64,000 bases of DNA, from NCBI RefSeq assembly GCF_001427125.1, contig NZ_LMGK01000024.1, positions 187,789 through 251,788 of the forward strand. Reading direction: 5' to 3'. Position numbers and translations under genes: made by a program. The notes beneath the pieces are model-generated. The model made no database searches. It saw nothing but the letters and a program-made list of their open reading frames with translations, and was not told the origin of the DNA. Each line of letters opens with the position of its first letter. Within the stretch, counting starts at the first letter, position 1. Of this stretch, positions 45,646-55,685 are shown in pieces. The stretch is from Pseudomonas sp. Root562. Lineage in GTDB: Bacteria; Pseudomonadota; Gammaproteobacteria; Pseudomonadales; Pseudomonadaceae.

Positions 45646-45672
45646 TTGCGTTCCGTATGTGACCTCTATACT
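45646..45672 (+). promoter_or_regulatory. Possible promoter of the MHYT-GGDEF-EAL gene
   Basis: TTGCGT (45646-45651) and TATACT (45667-45672) are 15 bases apart, a short but usable spacing. It lies 46 bases before the ATG. Confidence 0.4.
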
Positions 45673-45717
45673 CCATGACATTCGCTGGCGTTGATTGCGC
45701 CAGCCAGGAAGTAATCG

Positions 45718-47946
45718 ATGGGGCATGCTATGGAGTGGCTTGGTCTGCATTTCATTACCGAGCTGCCAGAGAGTGGGCAGGTCATACTCAACTGCATACA
45801 TGACCCTTTTCTGGTGCTTTTGGCTTATCTGGTTGCCTGTGCTGGCAGTTTTGCCACGCTGGACATGGCCGAGCGGGTGGCTCATGCAGAAAAGAAGGCG
45901 TCACAGCGACTCTGGCGCTGGGTCGGCGCCGGATGCCTCGCGGGCGGAATCTGGGCCATGCACTTCATCGGCATGCTGGCGTTCCAGGCACCGATAGATA
46001 TCCACTACCAGTTGCCCATTACCCTCGCCTCTCTGCTGATCGCCCTGCTCGCTTCGTGGCTGGCGATGCACACCCTCAGCCTTGCGCAGTTGAGCTTCTG
46101 GCAATGTTTCAGGTCAGCCATCGGTGTCGGCCTGGGCATCGCCGCCATGCATTACGTGGGCATGTCTGCACTGAGTTCGCCGGCGCAGGCCTACTATCAA
46201 CCGCTGTTGTTCGGCCTGTCGATCGTGATCGCTATCGGCGCCAGCATGGCGGCCCTGTTGCTGTCGAGTTACTTGCGCAACGAAACAGGGACGTTTCATC
46301 AACTGCTCAAGTACGGTGCCAGCCTGGTACTCGGGGCGGGGATCATCAGCATGCATTTCACCGGCATGGCTGCCTTCAATCTGGTGCTGCCCAGCGACAG
46401 CCTCCTGGCTCAGCCCGGAGAAAACAATCACTTTCAACTCGGCCTGACCGTAGCGATCATGACGCTGCTGATCATCGGTAGCAGTATCAGCGCGGCGCTG
46501 GCGGACAAAAAGTTGCAACACAAGGAACTCGATTTGCAACGGGTCAACTCGTTGCTCAGCCAACTGGACCAGGCGCGCATGTCCCTGCAACAGGTGGCGC
46601 ACTACGATCCATTGACCAACCTGATCAACCGTCGCGGTTTCAACCAGCTGTTCGCCGAGAAACTCAGCGAGAAAATCCACGAGGGCGGCAGGCTCGCGGT
46701 CCTGTTCCTCGATATCGACCACTTCAAGCGGATCAACGACAGCCTTGGCCACGATGCCGGCGATGAGTTGCTCAAGGTCATTGCCGGGCACATCAGAAGC
46801 TCCATACGCAGTCACGCCGATGTGGTTGCGCGCTTCGGTGGCGATGAGTTCTGCATCCTCATCGACCTGCATGATCGAGAAGAAGCGCGGCACATGGCCC
46901 AGCGCATCATGCAAAAAATGAAAGAGCCCATTGAACTTGCCGGACGGCGCATGGTGATGACCACCAGCATCGGCATCAGCGTGTTTCCGGAAGACGGCAA
47001 ATCCTGCGAAGAGCTGTTGAAAAACGCCGACCTGGCGCTGTATCAGTCCAAGGGCAGCGGTCGCAACGGTCTGAATTTTTTCAGCGCCAACCTCAAGGCC
47101 CGCGCCACGCTGGAACTGCAACTGGAAGAAGAACTGCGTTACGCCCTGCGTGAAGACACCGGCCTGATGCTCTATTACCAACCGATCTACGACCTGAAAA
47201 CCGGCCAGGTCAGCAAACTCGAAGCGTTGATTCGCTGGCAACACCCGACCCACGGCTTCCTCGCCCCGGACCGTTTCATCACCATTGCCGAAGCCAACGG
47301 CCTGATCACCGAACTGGACCATTGGGTATTGCGCAAGGCGTGTGAAGACTTGGGCGAGCTATCGCGGCAAGGCTGCGAGGTGCTGAGGATCGCCGTCAAT
47401 TGTTCGCCCTTGAGCCTGGCCCGCGAAGAGTTGTCCTCCGAAATCGAACGGGCGCTGCGTGACGCCGGGGTCGCGCCGCAACGGCTGGAACTGGAAGTGA
47501 CCGAGAACGCACTGATGGGCAACATCGCCGATACGCTGGTGCAGTTGCGGCAGATTCGCACCCTCGGCGTGTCACTGTCGATCGATGATTTCGGCACCGG
47601 TTATTCGTCCCTGGCGTATCTCAAGCGCTTGCCGTTGAACACTCTGAAAATCGACCGTTCGTTCATCCAGGACATTCCCAACTCGACTCAGGACATGGAA
47701 ATTGTCCAGGCGATCATCGCCATGGCCCACACCCTGCACCTGGAAGTGGTGACCGAGGGCGTGGAAACCTTCGAGCAGTACCAGTTTCTTGAAGGTGCCA
47801 GTTGCGATTACGTTCAGGGTTACCTGCTCAGCCGTCCGGTACCGCTCGCCGAATTGCTCCCGGTGCTGTATGAAATCAATCAGCGCAAACACTCCTACTC
47901 AGTCACGACGCTGAGTCTGGTGCACGGTACATCTGCACTAATGTAG
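45718..47946 (+). CDS. MHYT-GGDEF-EAL cyclic di-GMP protein (MucR-like)
   Basis: A 742-residue membrane protein. Residues about 15-265 carry the MHYT sensor: seven helices with motifs MHFIGMLAF, MHYVGMSAL and MHFTGMAAF, thought to bind copper and sense oxygen, CO or NO. Then comes a GGDEF domain (DPLTNLINRRGF; active site ARFGGDEF; the position of the I-site reads SHAD, so feedback inhibition is doubtful) and an EAL domain with EALIRW, EVTENAL and DDFGTGYSSL intact. Both enzyme activities are possible. MucR, the P. aeruginosa relative, has the same order. The ATG has GGAAG upstream. The 3' end overlaps the next gene by 44 bases, tail to tail. Confidence 0.93.
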   Translation: MGHAMEWLGLHFITELPESGQVILNCIHDPFLVLLAYLVACAGSFATLDMAERVAHAEKKASQRLWRWVGAGCLAGGIWAMHFIGMLAFQAPIDIHYQLPITLASLLIALLASWLAMHTLSLAQLSFWQCFRSAIGVGLGIAAMHYVGMSALSSPAQAYYQPLLFGLSIVIAIGASMAALLLSSYLRNETGTFHQLLKYGASLVLGAGIISMHFTGMAAFNLVLPSDSLLAQPGENNHFQLGLTVAIMTLLIIGSSISAALADKKLQHKELDLQRVNSLLSQLDQARMSLQQVAHYDPLTNLINRRGFNQLFAEKLSEKIHEGGRLAVLFLDIDHFKRINDSLGHDAGDELLKVIAGHIRSSIRSHADVVARFGGDEFCILIDLHDREEARHMAQRIMQKMKEPIELAGRRMVMTTSIGISVFPEDGKSCEELLKNADLALYQSKGSGRNGLNFFSANLKARATLELQLEEELRYALREDTGLMLYYQPIYDLKTGQVSKLEALIRWQHPTHGFLAPDRFITIAEANGLITELDHWVLRKACEDLGELSRQGCEVLRIAVNCSPLSLAREELSSEIERALRDAGVAPQRLELEVTENALMGNIADTLVQLRQIRTLGVSLSIDDFGTGYSSLAYLKRLPLNTLKIDRSFIQDIPNSTQDMEIVQAIIAMAHTLHLEVVTEGVETFEQYQFLEGASCDYVQGYLLSRPVPLAELLPVLYEINQRKHSYSVTTLSLVHGTSALM

Positions 47947-48799
47947 ACGGGTCTTTTTCCAGATTCCCCTGGGCGCCGTGCAGGCGCATCAATTGCGCCG
48001 CCAGACCGCTGACCGGAGTTGCCGAGCCCTGTTCGCGGGAAAACTTCACCGCCGTGTCCAGGTCCTTGAGCAAGGTCCGCACGTGCCACTTCACCGGTTC
48101 GAAACGACTGTCGGCCATTTGAGGAGCCAGGATCTGCAGCGGCTTTGAATCGGCAAAGCCACCGGCCAGCGCTTCGGCGATCAAATTGGCATCGACACCC
48201 GAACGCTCTGCCAGGGCCACCACTTCGGCAATCACCAGCGCATTGCAGGCAACGATCATCTGATTGCAGGCCTTGGTCACCTGCCCCGCTCCGACCGCCC
48301 CCATGTGCGTCACGCGCTGGCCGAGGCTCAGCAAAACCGGTTTAACCCGCTCAAGCGCCGTCCCGTCGCCACCGACCATGATCGCCAGGCTGCCAGCCTG
48401 CGCCCCGACGACACCGCCAGACACAGGCGCATCGAGCCAGCCCATGCCGGTTTTGCTGACGAGCTCAGCTGCCATTTCACGCGTTGCCGTCGGTTCCAGG
48501 CTGGAAAAGTCCACCAGCAACTGGCCATTTTTCGCACCCTCGATCACTCCCGCGGTGCCGAATACCACACCGCGCACCACCGCCGTGTCCGCCAGGCACA
48601 GCATCACCACGTCGGCGTGCTGGCACAGTTCGGCCGGGGTCGCGACCTGACGTGCCCCGGCCTCGACCAGCGGCGCGCACTTGGCCGGATTGCGATTCCA
48701 CACCGTCAGCGGGTAACCCGCCGCGAGCAATCGCCGGCACATCGGCAACCCCATCAAGCCAATTCCGGCAAAACCCAGCGAAGGTAGCATTGACATCAT
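47903..48799 (-). CDS. Beta-hydroxyacid dehydrogenase (tartronate semialdehyde reductase/3-hydroxyisobutyrate dehydrogenase type)
   Basis: A 298-residue NAD(P)-dependent enzyme: dinucleotide fold GFAGIGLMGLPMCRRLL at the start, substrate motif WLDAPVSGGVVGAQAG (about 125-140) and the catalytic lysine in GQVTKACNQMIVACN. The choice between GlxR/GarR and MmsB cannot be settled from sequence reading alone. The ATG follows AAGGAGG, an unusually good site, with a second ATG directly after. It converges on the MHYT gene with 44 bases of overlap, so transcripts may interfere. Confidence 0.88.
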   Translation of the reverse strand: MMSMLPSLGFAGIGLMGLPMCRRLLAAGYPLTVWNRNPAKCAPLVEAGARQVATPAELCQHADVVMLCLADTAVVRGVVFGTAGVIEGAKNGQLLVDFSSLEPTATREMAAELVSKTGMGWLDAPVSGGVVGAQAGSLAIMVGGDGTALERVKPVLLSLGQRVTHMGAVGAGQVTKACNQMIVACNALVIAEVVALAERSGVDANLIAEALAGGFADSKPLQILAPQMADSRFEPVKWHVRTLLKDLDTAVKFSREQGSATPVSGLAAQLMRLHGAQGNLEKDPSTLVQMYRAPDSAS

Positions 48800-48997
48800 T
48801 TTGCCTCCTTTTGATTAAAGATCGCCAAATCTTGGCCGATTTATCATGACTTAGGAAAGGATTCCCCCGAGCGACGTTCAGGCCACGGCACTGACGCTTG
48901 GGCCAAATACGCGCTGATAAAAGACGCGAGATCTTATTCCGTGACGGTTTGACGACAGCCTGTCGCCCGACCAACCAGCCCAGGTACATGGCGAACA

Positions 48998-51196
48998 ATG
49001 ACTTCTAAAAATAACCCGGCCACCGCGATTTCCGACCTGACGCTGAGCCCGGCGGCGAACAGCCCCGCACCGTCGAAGCCATTGCCGCCATCGCGCCCGC
49101 TGGCGAGCCAGCAATACCTGTACTTCACCGAAACCAATACCGACCGCATCCTCGACAACCTCGACGGCCTGCGCGACATGGTGTTCCCGCGTCCGCCCCA
49201 CCTGGAAGGCGACAACGAACAGTACAGCGATCAGGAATTCCCGTCGGTGTGCCTGATCGGCCTGGGCCGCTGCGGTTCGAACATTGCGCTGGATGTCGCG
49301 GAGCTGGTGTACAACGCCCGCAAGTTCTACCTCAACGAATTCAACAGCGAAGATCGCCTGTCGCCGGACAAACGTTTTGCCGAAAAGGGCTACAGTCCGG
49401 CCCAGTGGATCCGCAACAACCTGCGCCTGGGCCAGAACAAAAACACCAAGCCGGTATTTCTGGTCGAGCCACTGGTGATGCTCGGCGACCTGGACAAAGA
49501 CATCGCCGGTCGCATCCGCTTCTCGCGCAAAGGCGAAAAAAGCGGCTTCCTGCGCGATTACAGCAAAATGAAAATCATGGACTTGTCGGAAGTCCATGCC
49601 GGTGGCGCCGGTAACGCGCCGATTCTCGGCCAGTACCTGGCCAAGATCATCCTGAACAAGGACACCCAGCGTTTCTCCAGCCCTGACTGGAAAATGATTC
49701 ACTCGTACCTGATCGACAGCTGTGGCATCAAGGCCAACCAGTCGCGCCTGTATTTCTCGATCTTCAGTGCTGGCGGCGGTACCGGTTCGGGCATGGCCTC
49801 GGAATTCGGCCTGGCCCAGCAGCACTCGTACATGAACAAGACGTTCGACACCAAACCGATGGACGAGCACGACAGCAAGAGCGGCCACTCCTTCGTCTTC
49901 GAACCGATCTTCACCAGCGGCATCTGCGTACTGCCGAACATTTCCGATCATCGCAGCGAAATGTCCGAAGCACTGCACATCAACGCCGGTCGCTTGCTGT
50001 GCAAATACCTGTCGGAAGAATGGGACTTCTCCTACAACTTCGCCAATGAAGACAGCAGCGAAGCGAGCGTCATGGGCCGTATCCGCCCATGGAACGCAAT
50101 GATGCTGATCTCCAACGACATCATGCGTTATGCCGAGGAAAACGATGACGGCAACATCCAGAACATTGATGTCAATGCGATGGAAAAGCACGCCAATCAA
50201 TACATTTCGCAGCAGATCTTCAACATTCTGACAGCGCAGGCGGTTACGACTGACTACGATCAGAACTATTTCCGCCGCGCCGGCATCGACATCGGTGAAA
50301 CCATCCGCCTGGACGCCAACGACCTGTTCATGAGCCTGGCCGGCCCCGTGGCGATTGCCTATGCCGAATCCGTGGTGCCGGAAACCCCGCCGCCAAGCAG
50401 CGACAAATTCAAGGTCTTCGAGAAAGAGCCGCAGCGCCTGAACATCGACGACCTGTTCTTCCGCTCGATCGACCTGCCGCACTTCAACAAAGTCACCCAG
50501 GCCATCGAAGGCATCAGTCTGTTGCCGATCGAGTCCAAGCGTTATCGCGCATCGCTGGAGCAGTACAAGAATTCGGGTTATGACGCCGCCGCGCTGCACG
50601 ACCTGCACTTCTTCAAGAACTGCTCGTCGGTGGTGTCGATCGTTTCCCTGCCGAAGGATTACAAGCTGTCGTACATGGACCTGAACCGGTTGAAGACGCA
50701 CCTCAACAGCCTGTTCCCCAACACCACACTCAAGCGTTACGCGCTGGTGATCGGCGCCTCGGCCAACCTGTCGCTGACCACCCTGATCGCCAAGAGCCCG
50801 TGCCTGTCGGACGACTTCCTGACCCTGATCGTGGCGTTCATCAAACGTTGCTTCGCGAAAAACCCGTACCGCTTCGACGAGACGCTGGACAACTCGATCC
50901 TGGACTTCATCATCAATGAACACTTTGACGAGGACCTGATCGACGACCTGCTCAACGAATTCGAGAACCCGGCGAAGATCCTCGATACCAACTGGTACGC
51001 GATCAAACCGATGTACGAGAAGAAATACCGCGAGCTGATCAACGACAAGGACAAGTTCGTTTCGATCAACGATATCCGCCTGTCCCGGGATTGCGTGAAG
51101 AAGGCAATCAAGTACCTGCGCGAGATCTACCGTCATCGCATAGGCAAGACCAAGGTTATTTCGTTGAATAACCATACGGGTAAAACTGCCTACTAA
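48998..51196 (+). CDS. Tubulin/FtsZ-like GTPase of unknown role
   Basis: A 732-residue protein. After a proline-rich N-terminus (1-40), the nucleotide-binding motifs of the tubulin superfamily appear in order: T1 as CLIGLGRCGSN (G88 to N95), the tubulin signature SAGGGTGSG (A258 to G265), a helix-rich segment, and a T7-like loop RLDAND (D439, D442), after a helix like H7. FtsZ has GGGTGTG and NVDFAD at the matching places. About 270 further residues end in a basic tail. No signal peptide or membrane helix is seen. The spacing T1-T4 (170 residues) is longer than in FtsZ. I think it belongs to the Pfam family Tubulin_2 (PF13809). No partner genes are adjacent. Confidence 0.8.
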   Translation: MTSKNNPATAISDLTLSPAANSPAPSKPLPPSRPLASQQYLYFTETNTDRILDNLDGLRDMVFPRPPHLEGDNEQYSDQEFPSVCLIGLGRCGSNIALDVAELVYNARKFYLNEFNSEDRLSPDKRFAEKGYSPAQWIRNNLRLGQNKNTKPVFLVEPLVMLGDLDKDIAGRIRFSRKGEKSGFLRDYSKMKIMDLSEVHAGGAGNAPILGQYLAKIILNKDTQRFSSPDWKMIHSYLIDSCGIKANQSRLYFSIFSAGGGTGSGMASEFGLAQQHSYMNKTFDTKPMDEHDSKSGHSFVFEPIFTSGICVLPNISDHRSEMSEALHINAGRLLCKYLSEEWDFSYNFANEDSSEASVMGRIRPWNAMMLISNDIMRYAEENDDGNIQNIDVNAMEKHANQYISQQIFNILTAQAVTTDYDQNYFRRAGIDIGETIRLDANDLFMSLAGPVAIAYAESVVPETPPPSSDKFKVFEKEPQRLNIDDLFFRSIDLPHFNKVTQAIEGISLLPIESKRYRASLEQYKNSGYDAAALHDLHFFKNCSSVVSIVSLPKDYKLSYMDLNRLKTHLNSLFPNTTLKRYALVIGASANLSLTTLIAKSPCLSDDFLTLIVAFIKRCFAKNPYRFDETLDNSILDFIINEHFDEDLIDDLLNEFENPAKILDTNWYAIKPMYEKKYRELINDKDKFVSINDIRLSRDCVKKAIKYLREIYRHRIGKTKVISLNNHTGKTAY

Positions 51197-51205
51197 GCGT
51201 CTCCA

Positions 51206-51310
51206 GATCGTTCCCATGCTCGGCGTGGGAATGCCTCATCCGACGCACTGCGTCCGCTTGGGACGCTCTGCGTCCCTGGCTGCGTTCCCACGCAGAGCGT
51301 GGGAACGATC
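51206..51310. repeat. Palindromic repeat, GTTCCCACGC family
   Basis: GATCGTTCCCATGCTCGGCG and the arm CGCAGAGCGTGGGAACGATC enclose inner arms around GGACGCTCTGCGTCC. The left arm has two changes. It follows the tubulin-like gene by ten bases. A small hairpin GCAGCC-CTCA-GGCTGC at 51347-51362 lies downstream and may help end the transcript. Nothing else is seen up to the DUF2288 gene. Confidence 0.9.
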
Positions 51311-51491
51311 ACAATTCACCACTTTCCAACATCCAGAAACAATTAAGCAGCCCTCAGGCTGCTCTCTCAACTGTTCCCGTTACGTTTACGTCACCGTGAG
51401 GCTGTGGCCTTTCTCTACGGCAACCTGCCATCACGCTACTCGGCTACACACTTTCGGGCGGTCACACCACGCACCATAAAGGTGCGCACCA

Positions 51492-51797
51492 TCAGGACTG
51501 CGCCCTTTCCTGAATCATAATCCACGGCGAAACCACCACCGCCCACAGCTGCGGATCACGTTCAAAAAGATCCAGCGCCCGCGTTTCAGACAGCTTGGCG
51601 AGCTGGTCTTCGGCCAGCCAGGCAGCCACTTTCTCGCCTTCATCACTCGCTACGGCCTCTGCCGCGGCGATCAGATCCAGGCTCGCGTCGACCCATAATA
51701 GGGCACCCTTGGCAAAGAACGGCTCCAGTTCCTTCCAGGTAATAGATGCGGTTTCACCAAGCAGTTTGGCATAGAGGGTGCTAGGTTCTTCAGTCAT
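51492..51797 (-). CDS. DUF2288 family protein
   Basis: A 101-residue soluble protein: STLYAKLLGETASITWKELEPFFAKGALLWVDASLDLIAAAEAVA and the ending RDPQLWAVVVSPWIMIQER. This corresponds to the DUF2288 family, small proteins of gamma-proteobacteria without known function. The ATG at 51797 is used; the frame extends upstream but with sequence that does not fit the family. It stands alone between the tubulin-like gene and the bra operon. Confidence 0.82.
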   Translation of the reverse strand: MTEEPSTLYAKLLGETASITWKELEPFFAKGALLWVDASLDLIAAAEAVASDEGEKVAAWLAEDQLAKLSETRALDLFERDPQLWAVVVSPWIMIQERAQS

Positions 51798-52147
51798 GGG
51801 TCCGGTCCGGAAAAGAAATCGACGCAATGATAACGTCGGTGGTCTGGCAGAAAAACCCAGATGCAATTTGTGTCACTGAACGAAAAGAGCAGGAAGGCCA
51901 AGGAATGCACGGAATCTGGCTATAAGCCTTTCAACGCCCCGCCGCAATTCTGTCTTTTTCTTTCAAAATGGCGACACCCCCAAGTTTTGCCCCCTGGCGC
52001 CAGCTTCCCAGGCTGACAATCGGCGCTCTACACTGTACCGGTACAGTTGCCGGGGGGCATTTCCGGGGGATGTCGTAGATATCTGACCCGGTTCTGCTGC
52101 CAACGGCGCCAGGACTATAAAAACTACAACAGTAAGAGTGGAGCACT

Positions 52148-53275
52148 ATGACTAAGGCTACTAAGCAGATTTCCAAACTGTTTGCCGCTATGGTTCTGGC
52201 CGGGGTTGCCAGCCATTCGTTCGCAGCTGACACCATCAAGATCGGCATCGCCGGCCCCAAGACCGGCCCTGTAGCCCAATACGGCGACATGCAGTTCAGT
52301 GGCGCCAAAATGGCCATCGAACAGATCAACGCCAAAGGCGGCGTAGACGGCAAGAAACTCGAAGCCGTTGAATACGATGACGCCTGTGATCCAAAACAAG
52401 CCGTGGCCGTAGCGAACAAAGTCGTCAACGACGGCGTCAAGTTCGTGGTGGGTCACCTGTGCTCCAGCTCCACTCAACCGGCTTCGGACATCTACGAAGA
52501 CGAAGGCGTGATCATGATCACCCCGGCTGCCACCAGCCCGGACATCACCGCCCGTGGTTACAAAATGGTCTTCCGTACCATCGGTCTGGACAGCGCCCAG
52601 GGCCCTGCCGCCGGTAACTACATCGCCGACTACGTCAAACCGAAGATCGTTGCTGTTTTGCATGACAAACAGCAATACGGCGAAGGCATCGCCACCGCCG
52701 TCAAAACCACTCTTGAGAAGAAAGGCGTGAAAGTCGCCGTGTTCGAAGGCGTCAACGCCGGCGACAAGGACTTCTCTTCGATGATCGCCAAGCTCAAGCA
52801 AGCCAACGTCGACTTCGTCTACTACGGCGGCTACCACCCGGAGCTGGGCCTGATCCTGCGTCAATCCCAGGAAAAAGGCCTGAAAGCCAAGTTCATGGGT
52901 CCGGAAGGCGTGGGTAACGACTCCATTTCGCAGATCGCCAAAGACGCTTCCGAAGGCCTGCTGGTGACCCTGCCGAAATCCTTCGACCAGGATCCGGCCA
53001 ACGTTGCCCTGGCTGATGCGTTCAAAGCCAAGAAAGAAGACCCGAGCGGTCCATTCGTGTTCCCGGCCTACTCGGCTGTGACCGTGATTGCCGACGGTAT
53101 CAAGGCTGCCAAGTCCGAAGACTCCGCCAAAGTGGCTGAAGCCATCCACAAAGGCACCTTCAAGACCCCGACCGGCGACCTGAGCTTCGACGAGAAAGGC
53201 GACCTGAAAGACTTCAAATTCGTGGTTTACGAGTGGCACTTCGGCAAACCAAAAACTGAAGCCAAGCCTCAGTAA
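52148..53275 (+). CDS. braC: Branched-chain amino acid ABC transporter, periplasmic binding protein
   Basis: A 375-residue periplasmic protein with the signal peptide ending ASHSFA-AD (A26) and the LivJ/BraC pattern: IKIGIAGPKTGPVAQYGDMQFSGA, the disulphide pair in DDACDP and GHLCSSS, and YYGGYHPELGLILRQ. It binds leucine, isoleucine, valine and often alanine and threonine. The ATG has GGAG upstream. A terminator hairpin after the gene probably makes braC more abundant than the membrane parts. Confidence 0.95.
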   Translation: MTKATKQISKLFAAMVLAGVASHSFAADTIKIGIAGPKTGPVAQYGDMQFSGAKMAIEQINAKGGVDGKKLEAVEYDDACDPKQAVAVANKVVNDGVKFVVGHLCSSSTQPASDIYEDEGVIMITPAATSPDITARGYKMVFRTIGLDSAQGPAAGNYIADYVKPKIVAVLHDKQQYGEGIATAVKTTLEKKGVKVAVFEGVNAGDKDFSSMIAKLKQANVDFVYYGGYHPELGLILRQSQEKGLKAKFMGPEGVGNDSISQIAKDASEGLLVTLPKSFDQDPANVALADAFKAKKEDPSGPFVFPAYSAVTVIADGIKAAKSEDSAKVAEAIHKGTFKTPTGDLSFDEKGDLKDFKFVVYEWHFGKPKTEAKPQ

Positions 53276-53299
53276 GGCGCTGCCTGACTGACTGCCAAC

Positions 53300-53330
53300 A
53301 AAGCCCACGGCGTGCCGTGGGCTTTGTTTT
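53300..53330 (+). terminator. Terminator-like hairpin after braC
   Basis: AAAGCCCACGG and CCGTGGGCTTT form a perfect stem with the loop CGTG, followed by GTTTT. It is likely a partial terminator between braC and braD, giving less transcript for the membrane parts. Confidence 0.87.
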
Positions 53331-53508
53331 ACGAATGTATCTGGGCCGCGCTGGCGTGATCCGCCAGTCTCCCCACCTGAAAATCTCAAAACCGTCATCA
53401 GCGGTTCGCTGGCAAACCCCGAATTCGAAGTGGATGCAGATCCACGGGGCTCGGGCGGGAAAATGACTCCACCAGTGAAATGCGTATCAGGTTTTTAGGA
53501 GCGCTGTA

Positions 53509-54432
53509 ATGCCTGACATCTATCACTTCTTCCAACAGCTGGTTAATGGCCTGACCATTGGCAGCACGTATGCCCTGATTGCCATCGGCTATACGATGGT
53601 TTACGGCATCATTGGAATGATCAACTTCGCCCACGGCGAGGTGTACATGATCGGTTCCTACGTGGCGTTCATCGCCATCGCCGGGCTGGCCATGATGGGA
53701 CTCGACAGTGTTCCGCTGTTGATGACCGCCGCTTTCATCGCCACCATCGTGGTGACCAGTGCCTACGGTTACAGCATCGAACGGATCGCCTACCGCCCCT
53801 TGCGCGGCAGCAACCGTCTGATCCCGCTGATCTCCGCCATCGGTATGTCGATCTTCCTGCAGAACACGGTTCTGCTGGCGCAGGACTCCAAGGACAAATC
53901 CATCCCCAACCTGATTCCGGGCAACTTTGCCTTCGGGCCAGGTGGCGCACATGAAGTGCTGATTTCCTACATGCAAATCGTGGTGTTCGTGGTGACCCTG
54001 GTCGCCATGCTCGGCCTGACCCTGTTCATCTCCCGCTCTCGCCTGGGCCGCGCCTGCCGCGCCTGCGCCGAAGACATCAAGATGGCCAACCTGCTAGGTA
54101 TCAACACCAACAACATCATCGCCCTGACCTTCGTCATCGGTGCCGCGCTGGCGGCCATCGCCGCCGTGCTGCTGAGCATGCAATACGGCGTGATCAACCC
54201 GAACGCCGGTTTCCTGGTCGGCCTCAAGGCCTTTACCGCAGCGGTACTGGGCGGTATCGGCAGCATTCCGGGCGCCATGCTCGGCGGGCTCGTTTTGGGT
54301 GTGGCGGAAGCCTTTGGTGCCGATATCTTCGGCGACCAGTACAAGGACGTCGTGGCGTTCGGCCTGCTGGTTCTGGTGCTGTTGTTCCGGCCAACCGGCC
54401 TGCTGGGCCGTCCGGAGGTTGAGAAGGTATGA
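53509..54432 (+). CDS. braD: Branched-chain amino acid ABC transporter, permease
   Basis: A 307-residue inner-membrane permease of the LivH type: [39 protein letters not shown] at the start, and the cytoplasmic ABC contact loop near [19 protein letters not shown]. It has eight predicted helices. It pairs with BraE to form the channel. The ATG follows GGAGCGCTGTA. The stop overlaps the braE start by four bases. Confidence 0.96.
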   Translation: MPDIYHFFQQLVNGLTIGSTYALIAIGYTMVYGIIGMINFAHGEVYMIGSYVAFIAIAGLAMMGLDSVPLLMTAAFIATIVVTSAYGYSIERIAYRPLRGSNRLIPLISAIGMSIFLQNTVLLAQDSKDKSIPNLIPGNFAFGPGGAHEVLISYMQIVVFVVTLVAMLGLTLFISRSRLGRACRACAEDIKMANLLGINTNNIIALTFVIGAALAAIAAVLLSMQYGVINPNAGFLVGLKAFTAAVLGGIGSIPGAMLGGLVLGVAEAFGADIFGDQYKDVVAFGLLVLVLLFRPTGLLGRPEVEKV

Positions 54433-55685
54433 CTAGGAATCTTAAACAGGCGCTGTTCAGCGCCTTGCTGGTGTGGGCCGTGGCCTACCCGGTACTCGGT
54501 CTGAAGCTGACCATCGTCGGCATCAACCTCGAAGTGCATGGCACCAGCACCGCTACCCTGATCACCATCGCCGTGTGTTCGGTGCTGATGTTCCTGCGTG
54601 TGCTGTTCGACCAGCAGATCAGTTCGGCCTGGCGTTCTTCGCCAAGCATGCCGCTGATTCCGGCCAAGGCCAGCAACTTCCTGACCCTGCCGACCACCCA
54701 GCGCTGGATCATCATTGCGTTGATCGCCGGTGCACTGGTCTGGCCGTTCTTCGGCTCCCGCGGTGCGGTGGATATCGCCACGCTGGTGTTGATCTACGTG
54801 ATGCTCGGTCTCGGCCTGAACATCGTGGTCGGCCTGGCTGGCCTGCTCGACCTCGGATACGTCGGTTTCTATGCCGTCGGCGCCTACAGCTACGCGCTGC
54901 TGTCGCACTACTACGGTCTGAGCTTCTGGATCTGCCTGCCGATTGCCGGCCTGATGGCGGCCACCTTCGGCTTCCTGCTCGGTTTCCCGGTACTGCGCTT
55001 GCGCGGCGATTACCTGGCGATCGTGACCCTGGGCTTCGGTGAAATCATCCGTCTGTTCCTGCGTAACCTGACCGATATCACCGGCGGCCCGAACGGCATC
55101 AGCAACATCGAGAAGCCAACGTTCTTCGGCCTGACCTTCGAACGTAAAGCCGCGGAGGGTCTGCAAACCTTCCACGAGTACTTCGGTCTGGAATACAACT
55201 CGATCAACAAGGTGATTTTCCTCTACCTGGTCGCGCTGTTCCTGGCACTGGCTGCACTGTTCGTCATCAACCGCTTGCTGCGCATGCCTCTGGGCCGTGC
55301 CTGGGAAGCGTTGCGCGAAGACGAAATCGCCTGCCGTGCGCTCGGTCTGAACCCGACGGTGATCAAGCTTTCCGCGTTCACTCTCGGCGCAGCATTCGCC
55401 GGTTTTGCCGGCAGCTTCTTCGCTGCCCGTCAGGGCCTGGTAACGCCGGAATCCTTCACCTTCATCGAGTCGGCGATCATCCTCGCCATCGTGGTGCTCG
55501 GTGGCATGGGCTCGCAGCTGGGCGTCATCCTCGCTGCCGTGGTGATGATCCTGTTGCCGGAAATGATGCGTGAGTTCAGTGAATACCGCATGTTGATGTT
55601 CGGTGCCTTGATGGTACTGATGATGATCTGGCGCCCTCAGGGTCTGCTGCCCATGCAACGTCCTCACATGGAGCTGCGCAAATGA
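54429..55685 (+). CDS. braE: Branched-chain amino acid ABC transporter, permease
   Basis: A 418-residue LivM-type permease. An N-terminal extension of about 90 residues with two or three helices precedes the conserved part ([33 protein letters not shown]); the ABC contact loop is [24 protein letters not shown]. It forms the second half of the channel with BraD. It overlaps both neighbours (ATGA at each end), so braD, E and F are translationally coupled. Confidence 0.96.
   Translation: MTRNLKQALFSALLVWAVAYPVLGLKLTIVGINLEVHGTSTATLITIAVCSVLMFLRVLFDQQISSAWRSSPSMPLIPAKASNFLTLPTTQRWIIIALIAGALVWPFFGSRGAVDIATLVLIYVMLGLGLNIVVGLAGLLDLGYVGFYAVGAYSYALLSHYYGLSFWICLPIAGLMAATFGFLLGFPVLRLRGDYLAIVTLGFGEIIRLFLRNLTDITGGPNGISNIEKPTFFGLTFERKAAEGLQTFHEYFGLEYNSINKVIFLYLVALFLALAALFVINRLLRMPLGRAWEALREDEIACRALGLNPTVIKLSAFTLGAAFAGFAGSFFAARQGLVTPESFTFIESAIILAIVVLGGMGSQLGVILAAVVMILLPEMMREFSEYRMLMFGALMVLMMIWRPQGLLPMQRPHMELRK

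Noticed and set aside
48988-49008. Six-codon frame overlapping the tubulin-like start
   Set aside because: ATG GCG AAC AAT GAC TTC TAA overlaps the real ATG, but it has no good ribosome-binding site and is too short to judge.
53967-55667. Open reading frame of 566 codons antisense to braD/braE
   Set aside because: A shadow of two certain permease genes, rich in Gln, His, Arg and Glu without a fold pattern.
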